Below, piece after piece: positions 44,401 through 56,800 of a stretch of 64,000 nt of DNA (positions within the stretch are counted from its first letter, which is position 1; every line of letters begins with the position of its first letter). Position numbers and translations under genes: made by a program. Source of the DNA: Pseudopyrenochaeta lycopersici (lineage: Eukaryota > Ascomycota > Dothideomycetes > Pleosporales > Pseudopyrenochaetaceae); the NCBI GenBank assembly GCA_003313425.1, contig NHZP01000071.1:62001-126000 (forward strand), given 5' to 3'. The notes beneath the pieces were generated by a model, which had not been told where the DNA came from, ran no database searches, and saw only the letters and a program-made list of their open reading frames with translations.

Positions 44401-47400
44401 AGGTATTCTCTTAATATATTATTAATAAGTGCCTAGTATATAGCTAGTATATTAGTAAGACTAAAAGGTATTACTATATACTTATAGTAGCTATAGCGTG
44501 TTCTAAACGCAGTCTTCTATTCTTTACTTTCTTTTATATAAATAAGGTTATACGCTTCCCTTAAGTCTAATACTGTAAAGACTTTTATAAAGGCTAGTTA
44601 ATCCTATAGTTCTACTATATTTAGTAAAGAGTATTAATTTTTTATTATAATATTATTAAGCTTTTAGTAGTTAACGCATAATCTTAACTTTCTATTCTTC
44701 TTTAGTACAAATAATATAGGGTATCCTACTAGCGACTATAATTCTTTAATAAATCCTTTTTTTAAGTTTATCTTAATATATTTACGCAGGGTTTTAAGTC
44801 CTTTTTCTAATAAACTATAGATTAGGCTAAAAGTTAGTTACTTTCTTTCCTATAGAATTATCTTATAATCCTAAGGTTAGTATTTAGGTAATACTTTTAT
44901 AGTTATCTCTTCCTAAAAGAGTAACTTATATTCTTTATACTTATTAGGGATTACTAGAGTTACGCTTTACTCCTTAACTCTAGCTTGTTAGTCTAAGGGC
45001 CTCCTATTAGTACCTGCTAAGTTAGACCCTTGTGTTCTAAGGTTGTCCTTATTTAAAGTAAGGATTCTGATTATTATCTTCTTATCTACCTAGGCACTTA
45101 GCTGCAGCGTAGGCTTACTTATAGTAGCGTCTGTTCTATAGCATTTAAATAAGAACTTTTTCTTTTTCCAATTTATTTCTAGACTATATTCTCTGAACTA
45201 TAGGAGTCCTAGTATTACGTTATATTATAATAGTCTAAAGACGTCTAGGTTAATCGTTTCCCTATAGTTCTAGATAATAAGTTACACGCTCTATACTTTA
45301 TATATAATTACAGACTCTAATAGTATTAGTTATCTATTAGCTACTATTAATAGATATAGTACTAATTTTAATAATAGGATAAGGCTAGCTTATTCTATCG
45401 CTTACGCAGAAATATAGCTCTATTATGCTCTAGAATCTACTAGTGCCTTTATCTAGCTTCTATTAAGCTTAATATTTAGCTTAAAGAGTCCTTATATGCC
45501 TATTACATATAGAGTTTATAATTCTTACCTATTAGTAGGCGCGACTCTAAAAAAAGTTCTTCTTAATACCTGTTTAGTATCTTAACGTCTTTATACTTAA
45601 GGTAGTTAGAGTTAAGGCACGTTTACTATTACTACTAATTACACTCTCTATTAAAGACTAGCTACATTACTATAGTAGCCGCAGGGTTATTATTTCCTAG
45701 GAAATAGAGGACAGTCCTCTTATCCTATAAGTAGTTGTCGCATTTAACTTTAGGACAGTTATACTATTAATATTCGCATTAGTAAAATAAGTAAGGGAAA
45801 TATCCCTATTCTATTTTACTTAAATAGTGTATTATGCACAAGTCTGTAGTACAGAAAGACTAGTAGACGATACTATGTTACTTATTACGTAGATCTATTA
45901 AGTAATCTAGTACTAGTTTCTATAGTCCTTTACGCATAGTATATAAGGTTTAAGCTGCTTCTACGCGCTTATAATAGTCTCTAGCTTCTTCCTCTATAAG
46001 AAGCTAGTTAGGGTTAACATTCTCTTTATTATTCTCTTAATATATTTATTATTTAAGCTAAGTATAGATGTCTTGTTTCTTACTATCTGTAAGCACGATC
46101 TCACTGTAGGAGTTAACTTAAAGGTACTCTTATTATGCTAGGTCCTAAGTGTTTAGTATATAGAAAGCGTCTTCCTATATTAATAGTTATATTATTTAGC
46201 GTTATAATACATTTTCTAGGGTCTTAACTACTAGGGGTTCTAGTACCTATATTTATCTAGCTTGTTAAAGTTTCTGTAGTACGTCCTTAACGCTTACAGG
46301 TTACTATACTTCTTTAGCTTTTTCTACCTATTCTTATATTATCTTTATATAATATTTAGGGTATTAGTAGTATTCCTATAATATATCTTATATCGCTTAT
46401 TTAGCTAGAATAATTATACTTAATTCCTGTGCTATAGCTGCTTCCTATTCTTCTAAAGTTAGCGTATTAATATATTATACTTTATATATATTATGCGCGT
46501 AATTAGTAGTTAAGTTCTATAATATCTTCTTCTGCCTCTATAAGCATTAATAGCCTTAGAGTTCCTAGTTAATGTTAGTTTTAGAAGTTCTCTCTTTTTT
46601 ATTCCTTTATTAGGAGTACTATAGTATTACTAAGATCCTCTTCTGTATCTTTATAGACTAGGGATAAGGAGCTATTACTCTCTTCCTTATTTTTACTATA
46701 CTAGGTTCTAGGGATCCTTCTCTTAGTAGGTTCCTAGTAAGGTAGCAGTAATATCTCTATATCTTAAGCTCTTTCCTCTTAGGTAGTAATAACTTCCTAT
46801 ATTTTATTATTACTATTTTCTTCTTTTACGGCTAACATATTAATCTAGGGGGTTACCTTATTCTTTTATCTATAGTCCTTAGCTATATAGCCTTTCTTAT
46901 TATAGTTAAAGTAAGTTATTTCTTTTTTCTTTCTGCCCTTACCTAACTTTTCCTTATTAAGGTTATCTAGATATATTACCTTAGGGCCCCTAGATATATA
47001 CTATCTAGGTACTCCTTATAGCTAATACTAGTATCGTAGGCAACTATTATTTAGCTTATTATAATAGTCCTTCTAAGGTTTCTTATCTTCTTTTATTTAT
47101 CCTAGTAGTTATCCTCTAAGTTATATATAGAGCTCGTAGAGTTCTATATCTAGTTAGATAGTTTTATTAATTAGGTTATCTAGCGTGTTAATGCCTATGC
47201 TAGAGCGCATTAGTTTAGTTTAGACGTCTACTTTTAGGCCTTATTTATACATAGTTTTTAGGGTATTATTGTTCTAGTTAGTTTGTCTAGTATACCCTAA
47301 AAACTTGTTAGCGTAGTTAGCTATAGACTAAGTTTATTACATATTCTAGATTTTACGTTCTACAATAGTAGTCTCGTTTAGTAGTCTAAATGCCTGTCGC

Positions 47401-47725
47401 ATACGTGTTTTAAATTCCTCTGTGTTTTTAAATATCTTAATTAGCTCCTTTAGTTTAGTTCCTTCGGCTAGGTACTTAATTAAATAAGGCTTCACCTATT
47501 TAGCAGCTTCGCCCCTTATATAACATATTATAAGTACTGCTTAGTTGTCGTTATCTATAGTAGTTGCATTAAACTTAAAGAATAAGTTAAACTAGAGTAG
47601 CTATTCTTTAAGCTTAAATTAGTCTCTATAGAAGAGGTCTAGTTTAGCGACAGCGTTGCCTAGTCTAGTAGTATAGTAGGCCGCGTTTTCTATATAAGTG
47701 TTACTTATCTTAAGGGTGTTTAAAG
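41468..47725 (-). pseudogene. Gypsy family 2 gag-pol, stop-ridden
   Basis: Minus strand. Gag occupies about 47700-46800 and ends with a zinc-knuckle relic (YFNYNKKGYIA near 46900, the family having Cys where Tyr is seen). RT is recognisable near 44580-44350 as LDLREAYNLI, KTAFRTRY and TYLNNILIY. Integrase is readable near 43340-43060 as CVDCYKNK, then VDISIDFVIGL and FNIVCRFIKAAEII. The remaining text is AT-rich with dense TAA/TAG. No open frame of useful length survives. Confidence 0.75.
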
Positions 47726-48114
47726 TGTAAAGAATCTTAAAAGCTATTAGTAAGGATAACTAATAAGATTACAAGGTTAGTTCTCTAGGATAGAGTAAGA
47801 GACTATATAGGAGGGGGTTTAATACTAAGATAGTAAGAGGGTGCTTTTGTAAAGAGTACTAAAGGTTAAGAATAATTAGTATTACTATTACTATACTGTA
47901 AGGTATAATATTAAGTTAAACATAATAAGCTATAAGGGTTTATTGTAGTGGTCTATATACATGAAAGCTATGCATGTTACTTAGTGTGCTTAGTGTGCTC
48001 AGTATCACTGATCAAACTGATCAACTGAGCACGTCACGTGACCTCGGTTGTTGGTCCAATACCTGTGAGGTCCAGTTGGGGCCACTGGGGCAGGGTTCCA
48101 GCAGGATCGTAACA
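47726..48114 (-). repeat. 5' LTR of Gypsy family 2, right part not mutated
   Basis: 389 bp. The left ~220 bp are RIP-mutated like the rest of the element, but from about 47948 to 48114 CpA and TpG are preserved. Bases after 48114 are again mutated. Confidence 0.88.
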
Positions 48115-48925
48115 CTACTATACTACTAGACTAGGTAACGCTGTTACTAAATTAGACCTCTTCTACAGTAATTAATTTAAGCTTAAAGAATAGCTACTTT
48201 AGTTTAATTTATTCTTTAAGTTTAATACTACTACTATAGAAGATAATAACTAAGTAGTACTTATAATAATCTATATAAGAGGCGAAGCTACTAAGTAGGT
48301 AAAGCCCTATTTAGTTAAGTATCTAAACAAGGATACTAAACTAAAAGAGTTAGTTAGTATATTTAAAAAAAACTAGTAAGTTTAAGACACGTATACGCTA
48401 AGCGTTTAGGCTCCTAAATAAAATAACTATTATAGAATAAAAAATCTAGAATATATAATAAACTTAGTCTGTAGCTAAATACACTAATAAATTTTTAGGG
48501 TATACTAGATAAACTAACTAGAATAATAACACCCTAAAAACTATATATAAATAAGGCCTATAAGTAGACGTCTAAACTAAGCTAATATACTCTAGTATAA
48601 GCATCGCGATACTAGACAACCTAATTAATAAAACTATCTAACTAGATATTAAGCTCTATAAGCTCTGCGTGTAACTTAGAGGATAATAATTAGGATAAAT
48701 AAAAGAAGATAAGAAACCCTAGAAGAATTATTATAATAAGTTAAATAGTAGCTACTTATAATATTAGTACTAGCTATAAAGAGTGCCTAGGTAGTATATA
48801 TTTAGGGGCCTTAAGGTAATGTATCCAGATAACCTTAATAGGGGAAAGTTAGGTAAGACCAGAAAGAAAAATAAAGAAATAACCTATTTTAACTATAATA
48901 AGAAAGGCTATATAGCTGTTACAAA
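48115..48925 (+). pseudogene. Inverted gag fragment of Gypsy family 2
   Basis: Directly after the LTR, the plus strand reads the same gag as the minus strand left of the LTR: CTACTATACTACTAGACTAG here matches the reverse complement of 47666-47686. It continues to a zinc-knuckle relic (YFNYNKKGYIA, about 48890-48922). The LTR therefore lies between two gag copies in opposite orientation. This copy is even more mutated than the first. Confidence 0.75.
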
Positions 48926-49259
48926 CAGAAGTAGGAAGGGCGGTAGTTATAAGGATGTAGGAGGAGGCACGAACAACTAACGAGGTGACTGAGCCTCTAA
49001 ACTAACTGATGACGCCAGGATCACGTAATCCTAGAAAACCCACGCTAAGACGGACTATGTCCTATAGGATAGAGACAAACCTAGAAAACCTAGAGGGGGC
49101 CTTACAAGAATCCTATAAGACAATTATGTATATAGACTCGTATAATATAGCCTCTGTAGCATATTATAATTAACCTAAGATAATCTATAAGTATACTACT
49201 ATTCTAATACTTTTATATTTAACCCCCTAATACTACAGAGCCAGGGGGGCAGTTTTGCG
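48926..49259. other. Unassigned junction sequence before the Copia element
   Basis: About 330 bp with better-balanced composition up to 49100, then AT-rich. No matching LTR for the Copia element (which would start TGTTAGCC) is present, so its 5' end and gag are missing. No coding frame recognised. Confidence 0.4.
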
Positions 49260-52200
49260 ACCTACAGCTCCTTCTCCGTTACTCAGGTACAACTAAAAAC
49301 GCTGCCAACGATCATTAATTAATGGATCCTTAACCTAGGCTCAAACATCTATATATGCAATTCAAGGAGGTTTGGCTAGCGAGAGATAAGGCAGGCTACA
49401 GCCCAGGAAACAGTGCTTGCAGGAGACTCAATTCTAGCAATACAGGCCTGGGGAGAGGTTGTATTCAAGGTTAATCAACCGTCTAAAATAAGTCAGATTA
49501 AGCTGACTAATGTAGCCCTTATAGAAGGCTTCTTTATAAATGTTGTAAGCCTCTCAAGATGCCGAGAAATAGGCATTCAGTTCGACTCAGGACGAGATGT
49601 TATATACAAGCAGCATCCGTCAAACGTCACATGCCTACTTAGGTATAGAGAAGGACACTAGATTGTTGATGCTGACGAGAACGATCGTCCAGCACTAAGT
49701 AGCTTCGCAACAGCTCTTCGAGGAGCGTACAAGGTCTCACGGGAAGATCGACGTCCAATTGCCGCATCTCATGTTAAAGCTCATGAGATGTTTGCACACG
49801 CGAGCAAGGAGGCAATTGATCACTTAAATGCGAACGTACGAGGAATCAACCTTGAGCAAGGAGCTCAAGCACCACAGCTGCGAGAATGCGAGACCTGCAT
49901 TGAGTCAAAGTCGACAGCTCAGGTCAGCAGGCGTCAATCAGACGATCGAGCTACAAGGCCTTTCTATAGGATTGTAGTTGATCTCGTACAGCTAATCCCA
50001 ACAGGAGAAATGTGCTACAACGGAGATCGTTACCTCTTGCATGCTGTATGCGAGTTCTCAAGGTGGCATGAGGCGACGACTCTTACTAATAAAACACTAC
50101 CTGTCGTGATAGCAGCGTTGCGAGCGCTGATAAACAAGATTAAACGCCAGCATGGACATACTGTCGTTATCCTTAAGGTTGACGGCGATCACGGGTACGG
50201 CTTACAGCTCTATAAGATTGCGAGGCAGGCTGGCCTTAAGGTTAAGCTTCGAGCCCCTAACACGCCTGAACAGCTAGGAGCCGCAGAGCAAGCAGGGAAC
50301 GTGATCATGACAAGAGCAAGATCACTTCGAATCAAGGCAGGACTGCCAAAGTCGCTGTCAAATGAGCTAGCAGTTACAGCAGCTCGAATCGTCAATGTCA
50401 CGCCTACCAAGTCAATCGCATGGAAGACGCCATATGAGCTAGTCTATGGCAGGCAGCCTTCAGTTGCCCACTTCTCACAGATAGGCTGCAAAGCCTATGT
50501 CCTAAATAAGAAGCTAAAGAAAGCAGATAAGCTTAAGTCTCGTACATTTATAGGATACCTCATAGGGTACGACTCAACGAATATCTTCCGCATCTGGCTG
50601 CTAAAGAAGAGCCAGGTAATACGCGTGAGAGACGTGATATGTCAGAAGAACAGCCTTTTTAACGACTACGAGAAAGCTGAGAGAGAAGCTATCGTACGAG
50701 AAGATATTAACTATCTCAACATACCTCAGGTACAGGAGATAGAGGCTAATCAAGAGATACTGCAGAACCAGAGGCATCAGCTCAACGATGAGACAGCTCG
50801 TTCTACAGAGATAGCTAAAAACAACACGGTGGCAGAGTTCCATAAGGACTAGGGCTTTCTACCAACACCAGAACTATCAGATCGTGGTACTGCACCACCT
50901 CAACAGGAGGCAGGCAACAATGGAGAACCAGACCAAGCTACAGAGCTGGTAGAACAAGTCAGTGCTGAAGATCAAGGCACTGAGGAACAGGTTCAAGAAC
51001 AGCTGCTTGATAAGCTGCAGACACATCATGAGGATGACACGTCTACAGTCACAAGTAGACCAGATGGACCAAGTAGGCCAGATGGACCACTTAGGCCAGC
51101 TGCAACAGGCAGGCGAGGCCGACCACGAAAGCTACCATCTAAGTAGCCTAGAGGATGGAGCAATACAGACAACTATGTACCAGATCGTCAGCAGAACAAT
51201 ACACCAAAGATAGCTAATCCTGCTGTCAGAAGTAGTAGCAACATTATAGAAGGGAAGAGAGCTAGGAGGCTAGCTAACCAGGCCCTAGCTACATACTATA
51301 GAGCATTCGCAGTAGCATTAAATCCAACAGCTCCTTTGAAGCTCGCAGGTGAGATGCCTAGGTCAAGGCTACATCGTGATCAACTGCCAGAACCGCCAAA
51401 ACGATGGAAGGATATGAAGGATTATCCATTTAGTACTGAGTTCAGAGAGGCAGCACAAGCAGAGCTTAACAGCTGCTGGTCAAAAGATTGCTTCAAGCGT
51501 ACGGAGGTTACTGCAACAACAGCAGATGCTGAGGTTCTACCCCTAATGTAGGTATTCTCATACAAGTTCAACGAAGACGGGTACCTATACAAGTTTAAGG
51601 CGCGTATATGCGTACGAGGAGACCTGCAGGAGGCATAGGGTAAGACGTATGCTACAACGTTAGCTATTAAGGTCTTTCAATCTCTTGTAGCATTAGCAGC
51701 AGCATTTAACCTAAAGATGTTTCAGTTCGACGCCCTAAACGCCTTTCTTAACGCTTAACTACTACGCAAGATATACTATCGTACGCCTAAAGGGTTCACA
51801 GACGAGTTTGGCGAGCTTCTTAAGCTTCAGCGAGCGCTCTATAGCCTTAAGGAAGCACCACTGCTGTAGTACCAGGAGCTCTCATCAACCTTAAAGAAGC
51901 TTGGGTTGAGGCCTATGCCAGGAGCACCGTGCCTATACACGAACGACCGTCTAATCGTCTTTTTCTATGTGGACGATATCGTCGTCCTCGTCCATCCGCT
52001 CAATATGAGCTACTACCAGACGTTCAAGCAACAGATGCTTAGAACGTACGAGATCCGTGAGCTAGGCGAGCTGAAGTGGTTCCTTGGCATCCGTGTAATC
52101 CGCGAGGAGCTTACTCAATTAATCTACCTAGCACAGGACTCATTCATTAATAAGATTGCAGCAAAATTTAAGCTTAAGGGGAACACAAGATACCCAGATG

Positions 52201-53060
52201 TGCCACTAAGGGACAACGTCCTCCTGCCTTCGACGGAGGAACTAAGTGCTGCTCGAACACAAAAGTATCAGCAACTAGTTGGCTCACTGGCGTATATCTC
52301 AACCTCGACGCGACCAGACGTCGCGAGAGCGCACTCAATCCTTGCACGCCACCTACAGAATCCAGGGCAAAAGCACCTGCACGCTGCCAACCATGTGTGG
52401 AGATACCTAATAGGCACAAAGCACCTAGCTATTCGAGCGTCAGGGGACATCCAGCACAGCATAACTAGCATCACATCACCAGCTTAGCAGGAGCTAGGCC
52501 AAGAACCTCTCTTTTATGGTGCATCAGATGCGGCCTTCGCAGATGAGCCTAAAACTCGCCGAAGCTCTCAAGGCTACATCTTTAAACTATATAGACTGCC
52601 TATTGACTGGAAGGCAACAGTCCAACGATCAGTTACAAAATCGACTACTGAGGCTGAGCTGCTATCTCTATCCCTTGCAGGATCAGAGATGGAATGGTGG
52701 CAACGCTTCTTTCAAGCTATTCAATTTGACCCTGAGTTTACACCAGCACTGTGGTGTGATAACCAGCAGACTGTCTTAATCGTGACAAAGGCAGTTGACA
52801 AGCTTCAGACGAAGCTGAAGCATGTGGACGTACATCATCATTGGTTACGTCAGGAGGTAGCAGAAGGCAGACTGCAGGTAGACTGGAAGGCTACTACAGA
52901 GATGCCAGCTGACGGCCTTACAAAGATCCTTAGTCGACAGAAGCACGCTGACTTCGTACGCCAGCTAGGACTAAGTGACCTATCAAGGATTCGAGAGGAA
53001 TCAGAGAGTACTGCTCTCAGTCTGCAGGACCTGGGGGGGTGGTACTACCAACTACAGTAG
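49260..53060 (+). pseudogene. Ty1/Copia pol (protease, integrase, RT, RNase H), few stops
   Basis: One plus-strand frame ending at 53058-53060, with stops at about 49659, 50850, 51549, 51639 and 52485. Order: protease relic WILNLGSNIYICN (the catalytic Asp is Asn), a GAG-pre-integrase segment (49413-49661), integrase (49788-50852, 354 codons open, with CETCIESKSTAQ, VDGDHGYG and ELVYGRQPS), RT (51400-52490, FFYVDDIVVLVHP at about 51960, EIRELGELKWFLGI), and RNase H (52500-53060, LWCDNQQTV, KHVDVHHHWLRQEV). Unlike the Gypsy copies the text is GC-balanced with long open runs, so this insertion is younger or escaped most RIP. Still inactive. Confidence 0.85.
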
Positions 53061-53127
53061 AGGCAGATGCTTGAGGACCTTCATTTACAGCTTTCGTTGC
53101 TCTTCATTCACTCAAGCTGGGGGGGTG

Positions 53128-53250
53128 TGTTAGCCAACACGGTTAGCTCCTCACGTGCTCTGTTATATAAGCATCCACAGGGTATATAGTTCCCTTGTGT
53201 CTCATTTGATAGGAATCAACCTAGTTCCTCCTGCCTGCTGCCCACCAACA
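53128..53250 (+). repeat. 3' LTR of the Copia element
   Basis: Begins TGTTAGCCAACACGG and ends CACCAACA, 123 bp, directly after the G-run polypurine tract. It contains TATATAAG-like words near 53163. The boundaries are inferred from the tract and TG...CA ends, because the partner LTR is absent. Confidence 0.65.
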
Positions 53251-53464
53251 ATTAATTAGCCTAGGCTAGTTATACTCTACCATAAGGCTATAGGGCGCTT
53301 TAAATATAGATGAAGTTTTACTGCCTAAAAAATAGAGAGCCTCTTGACTAAAATACTATTTCGTTAGAGTTTCGCTAGAATACAACCGGAACTAAGATTT
53401 TTTTCCGTCTCCTATTGCTGGCAGGCTAGCTAAGATCGTGACCACGAGTGGTTTACTCTCCTAG
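53251..53464. other. Non-coding spacer
   Basis: 214 bp of AT-rich sequence between the Copia LTR and the solo LTR. Nothing recognisable. Confidence 0.5.
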
Positions 53465-53698
53465 TGTACGGCAGACGATATGGCATAGTTGGACGGTCTG
53501 GTTGAAAGTAACTCTATTTTAAAGAAAACGGATAAAATTGCAGATGCTTTTTACCTTCGGGGGAAGAGGCCTGCTTAAGCACAAGAGAGAGTCGCTAGCT
53601 TAGGCGCTAGGCTTAGATAGGCCAGGTGAAAGGCTAGGCGATAGAGCAGCCTTTCACCGAGCAAGATTCAGCACGTTTGTAAGGTTGGAACCCTTACA
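53465..53698 (-). mobile_element. Solo LTR related to Gypsy family 1
   Basis: 234 bp with the target duplication CCTAG at 53460-53464 and 53699-53703. It resembles the reverse-oriented 302-bp LTR: TGTACGGCAG against TGTAAGGCAG, GGACGGTCT, AAGAAAACGGATAAAATTGCAGAT against the homologous block, the CCTTCGGGGGAAGAGG hairpin, CCTTTCACC, and the end GGAACCCTTACA. The three-fold 37-bp repeat is reduced. It is clearly diverged, so it belongs to a sister subfamily, and it arose by LTR-LTR recombination. Confidence 0.8.
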
Positions 53699-53703
53699 CC
53701 TAG

Positions 53704-53823
53704 CTTCACTAACAATATATCATAATATACTTATAGACTTTTAGATAGTATAGCTTGAAAGGCAGTGAGTAGAAACAACTAAATTACATAGTATCCTCTG
53801 AACGCCAATAACACAAAAGATTT
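53704..53823. other. 3' flank of the NRPS gene
   Basis: Only 125 bp separate the NRPS stop codon from the solo LTR. This should contain the end of the NRPS 3' untranslated region. No terminator motif is obvious. Confidence 0.4.
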
Positions 53824-56800
53824 TTAGGTATCCTTCTTTCCTGGTTTCCTTCCAAATGCAATCGACTTTATCAATCTAGGCATAGTGATCTTCCTAGGCG
53901 GTTCGAGTGGCAGTTGCAGCAAAGGGGTATTGTCCATCTCGACTGACAATTTTTCTTGTGTCTCTTCCGCCACCCTGAGCCCAATCAGCGCTAACTGGTC
54001 AATCATAACATGATGCTCGATCAGATCTTCCACGCGGATCTTAATCCCTTCCTGGTCTAGTAGCGAGGCAACTTGCGCAAGCCCAATCACATCTCCACCC
54101 AATTCAAAGAACGAAGAGTGCAGCTCTGGCAAGACTGGTCGGCGTTTGTCATCGCGAAGGACCCGTTGCCAAGCACTCCGTAGCATGTCCGACAAAGCGA
54201 GTACTTGCCCTCGGTTGAGGCCATGTAGTTCAGCATTCATAGCGAGGTCTTTATCCTCCTTTGTCCGACTGACAGGGCTATCAAGGGTCCAGTTGGCCAT
54301 GGCCGAGATTTCTGACGGGGTGGGAAGCTTGTAGTGCAGGTTGCCAGAGAATGAGAACAACGTCTGGCACAGCATCTGCAGGACGCTCTCAGCAAACTCG
54401 GGGCTGATGGCACTGTTAGAGGAGAAGCTTAGACGAAGCTCCAGGCTTCCATCCCGTTTTGGAGTGGACAAAATGGCCATGTCGGCAGTGTCCAATTGTG
54501 ATCCTATCGCGCCAATCTTATAGAAATTATCTCCGAGTTTGATTTTCTCGTCGATCTTGACGCTTTGATGCTGAACGACAGTGGAGAAGTTGGTCCAGTC
54601 TGGCCAGTCGGTACAGCGTTTGACGATTTCTCTAGAACCTAATGTTTCGTACGGCATGTTGTCAATCTGCTGGCTCTGGACGAAGCGGCATAGGTCCAGA
54701 ACTGTCCAGTGCGGCTCAAATGTGACGCGAACAGGGACGGTGTTCAAGCACGGTCCAACGATGCTTGAAATGCCACGCACATTTGAATTCCGCCCGCTAA
54801 TGACATGGCCGAAGACGACGTCCGATGCCGCAGTGATTTTGGCCAACACAAACGCCCATGCGACTTTAATAAAACTCGCCGCTGTGATATTGGAATCTGC
54901 AAAACAGTTGACGTCCACATAGATCGTATTTCTGAGGGTTATGGTTTCGCGGTCGGATGTGTTGAAGTTTGGTTTCCTGTGCTTAACAATTTCGGTCATT
55001 TTTGAGCCTTGGAGCAAATCTCTCCAGTAGTCATAATGGTCATTCGTGACGCGACCGGCTGCATCCCGTACATAGTTTGAGAAACTTGGTGTAGAAGGAA
55101 TCGGTAGACCTTGATATCCCTCTTGGAGTGCCTCCAAAATCATCGGCATACAAACCCCATCGTACTGCGCATGCGAGATGCGGATGAAAATCCTGTGGCG
55201 CTTGGTTCCTGTTTTCTTAGCCACTCGGAACTGTATAAACGATTCTCCCAAACGGGGCCCGTATAGGCGATCCCGTTGGTGAAGCTGATTGGTAAAGTCA
55301 TCCAAGTCCTTATCTGTCTCCTGCACAATGAATTCCGGCTGGAGCTTGCGAAGAACAACCTGAAGAAATTGATCACCGTATGGCACAAAGACTGTTCTTA
55401 AGATATCGAAAGCATGGACGATACGGAAAGCGGATTTCCTAAGGCTCCTGAGGTCGAGATCGCCTTCCCCGTCAAGATAAAAGTAGTTGAGCATCCATCT
55501 TGACTCTAGGAGAGCACCGGTGATTGCTAACGATTGAAAATCCGTGGTTGGTAGCACGTCGGCTATTCCTCCTCGGAATACCTGGACCTTTGGTACAATG
55601 CTTTCCTGAAGGAATGAATCAACCGATTTCTGAGAATTCGTTTTCTTCAGCAATGAGAACGCGCGGTAAATGTCCTCCCGCATCGATTGCCGACGGGCTA
55701 TGAGCGTATCATTTCGGCTTTGCGTCTTGCCTTCTACGGACGCTCTTTTCGAGGAAGCTGGCCAATCCTGCTTCCAATCCTCTTCTACTGACTCTAACGA
55801 ACTGACTTGGCTTTGTCTTTGAAGGTCTGAGAATGTCGCAGTGAACTTGCTGGCCGGGGAAAGTACTGTCTTCTCCTCTGTCAAGGTAGTGACTGAGGAG
55901 GTGGCGGGAGTCACGGCGCCAGGTGCCACATCTACTCTGGTGTCCTCTCGGGTGACGGTCTTCACTGGATGGTTGTCCTCTGGTAATATACAGACTTGCG
56001 CCATATCGGAGAAGATGGGATTCTGGAACACATCTCCAACAGTCAAAGTTAGCCCTTCCTCTCTCGCTGCGCCAACAAGCTTCATGGCCACGATGCTATC
56101 GCCACCCAGTTTCTAAATACATTAGCATTTACTTTAGATTTTGGAATCCGAAACTCACAAAGAACGAATCGTTGGGTTCGATGGAATCCTCGGAGAGGTC
56201 GAGTGCCTCGCTCCACAGGGAGAGAAGCTTCTGCCTGACGCAGTCCAGCTGCGCACCGCAATCGCTTAGGACAACTCCTTCATCAGCGGTGTCGACTGCC
56301 TGTTCTACTATTTCAGCAAGCTCACTACGAGCTCCACCCGTACGGGGATATGTGTAGACATTCGCCACCTTGGTTCGGGCGTCCTTCACGCTTTCTTGTC
56401 TGGCCGAGTCAATTGCGCTAGCTTCTAACAATTTATCCTCAATGATGGTAGAATGAGTCACGACCGGCGTAGGCTGGCTCTGAAGTGCTGTTTTTACCGC
56501 ATCTTGGACGACGCGATCCACAATAGACTGAATCATGTGGCTCAAATCCATTGAATCGTTTTGTTGAGTTGAGCTCATGGCAACAAATCGCTCGAGCTGT
56601 GAGAGCAACGGTTGCGATGGAATGACCGGAACATCTTCCACGTCTCTTGCGTTCGGAATATGCGGTGCAGCGCCGAGATCTAGAGTTTCTTTCATGATCT
56701 GTGCCATCATCCCGCCTAGTCTGGCTGCATTGGCGTCGGAAACAACGTCGGTCCAGTATCTGAGCAGGACACCTTCACAGTTGGGTGCGGTCTCAATGTT

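Larger units (their letters stand above)
41079..48114 (-). mobile_element. Second Ty3/Gypsy family, reverse orientation
   Basis: About 7.0 kb between two direct 389-bp LTRs (41079-41467 and 47726-48114). Orientation is right to left: on the minus strand the polypurine tract AGGACAGGAGGGGG lies just before the left LTR (about 41470-41485), and gag lies next to the right LTR. The LTR termini are TGTGAAG and CGTAACA (forward strand). No matching 5-bp target duplication exists: CCTGC is on the left and CTACT on the right, so one side has been rearranged. The interior is heavily RIP-mutated. Confidence 0.85.
49260..53250 (+). mobile_element. 5'-truncated Copia element with 3' LTR
   Basis: The coding relic is followed by a polypurine tract (GCTGGGGGGGTG, about 53116-53127) and a 123-bp LTR (53128-53250). 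No 5' LTR and no gag are found on the left. The left boundary is therefore approximate. Confidence 0.75.
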
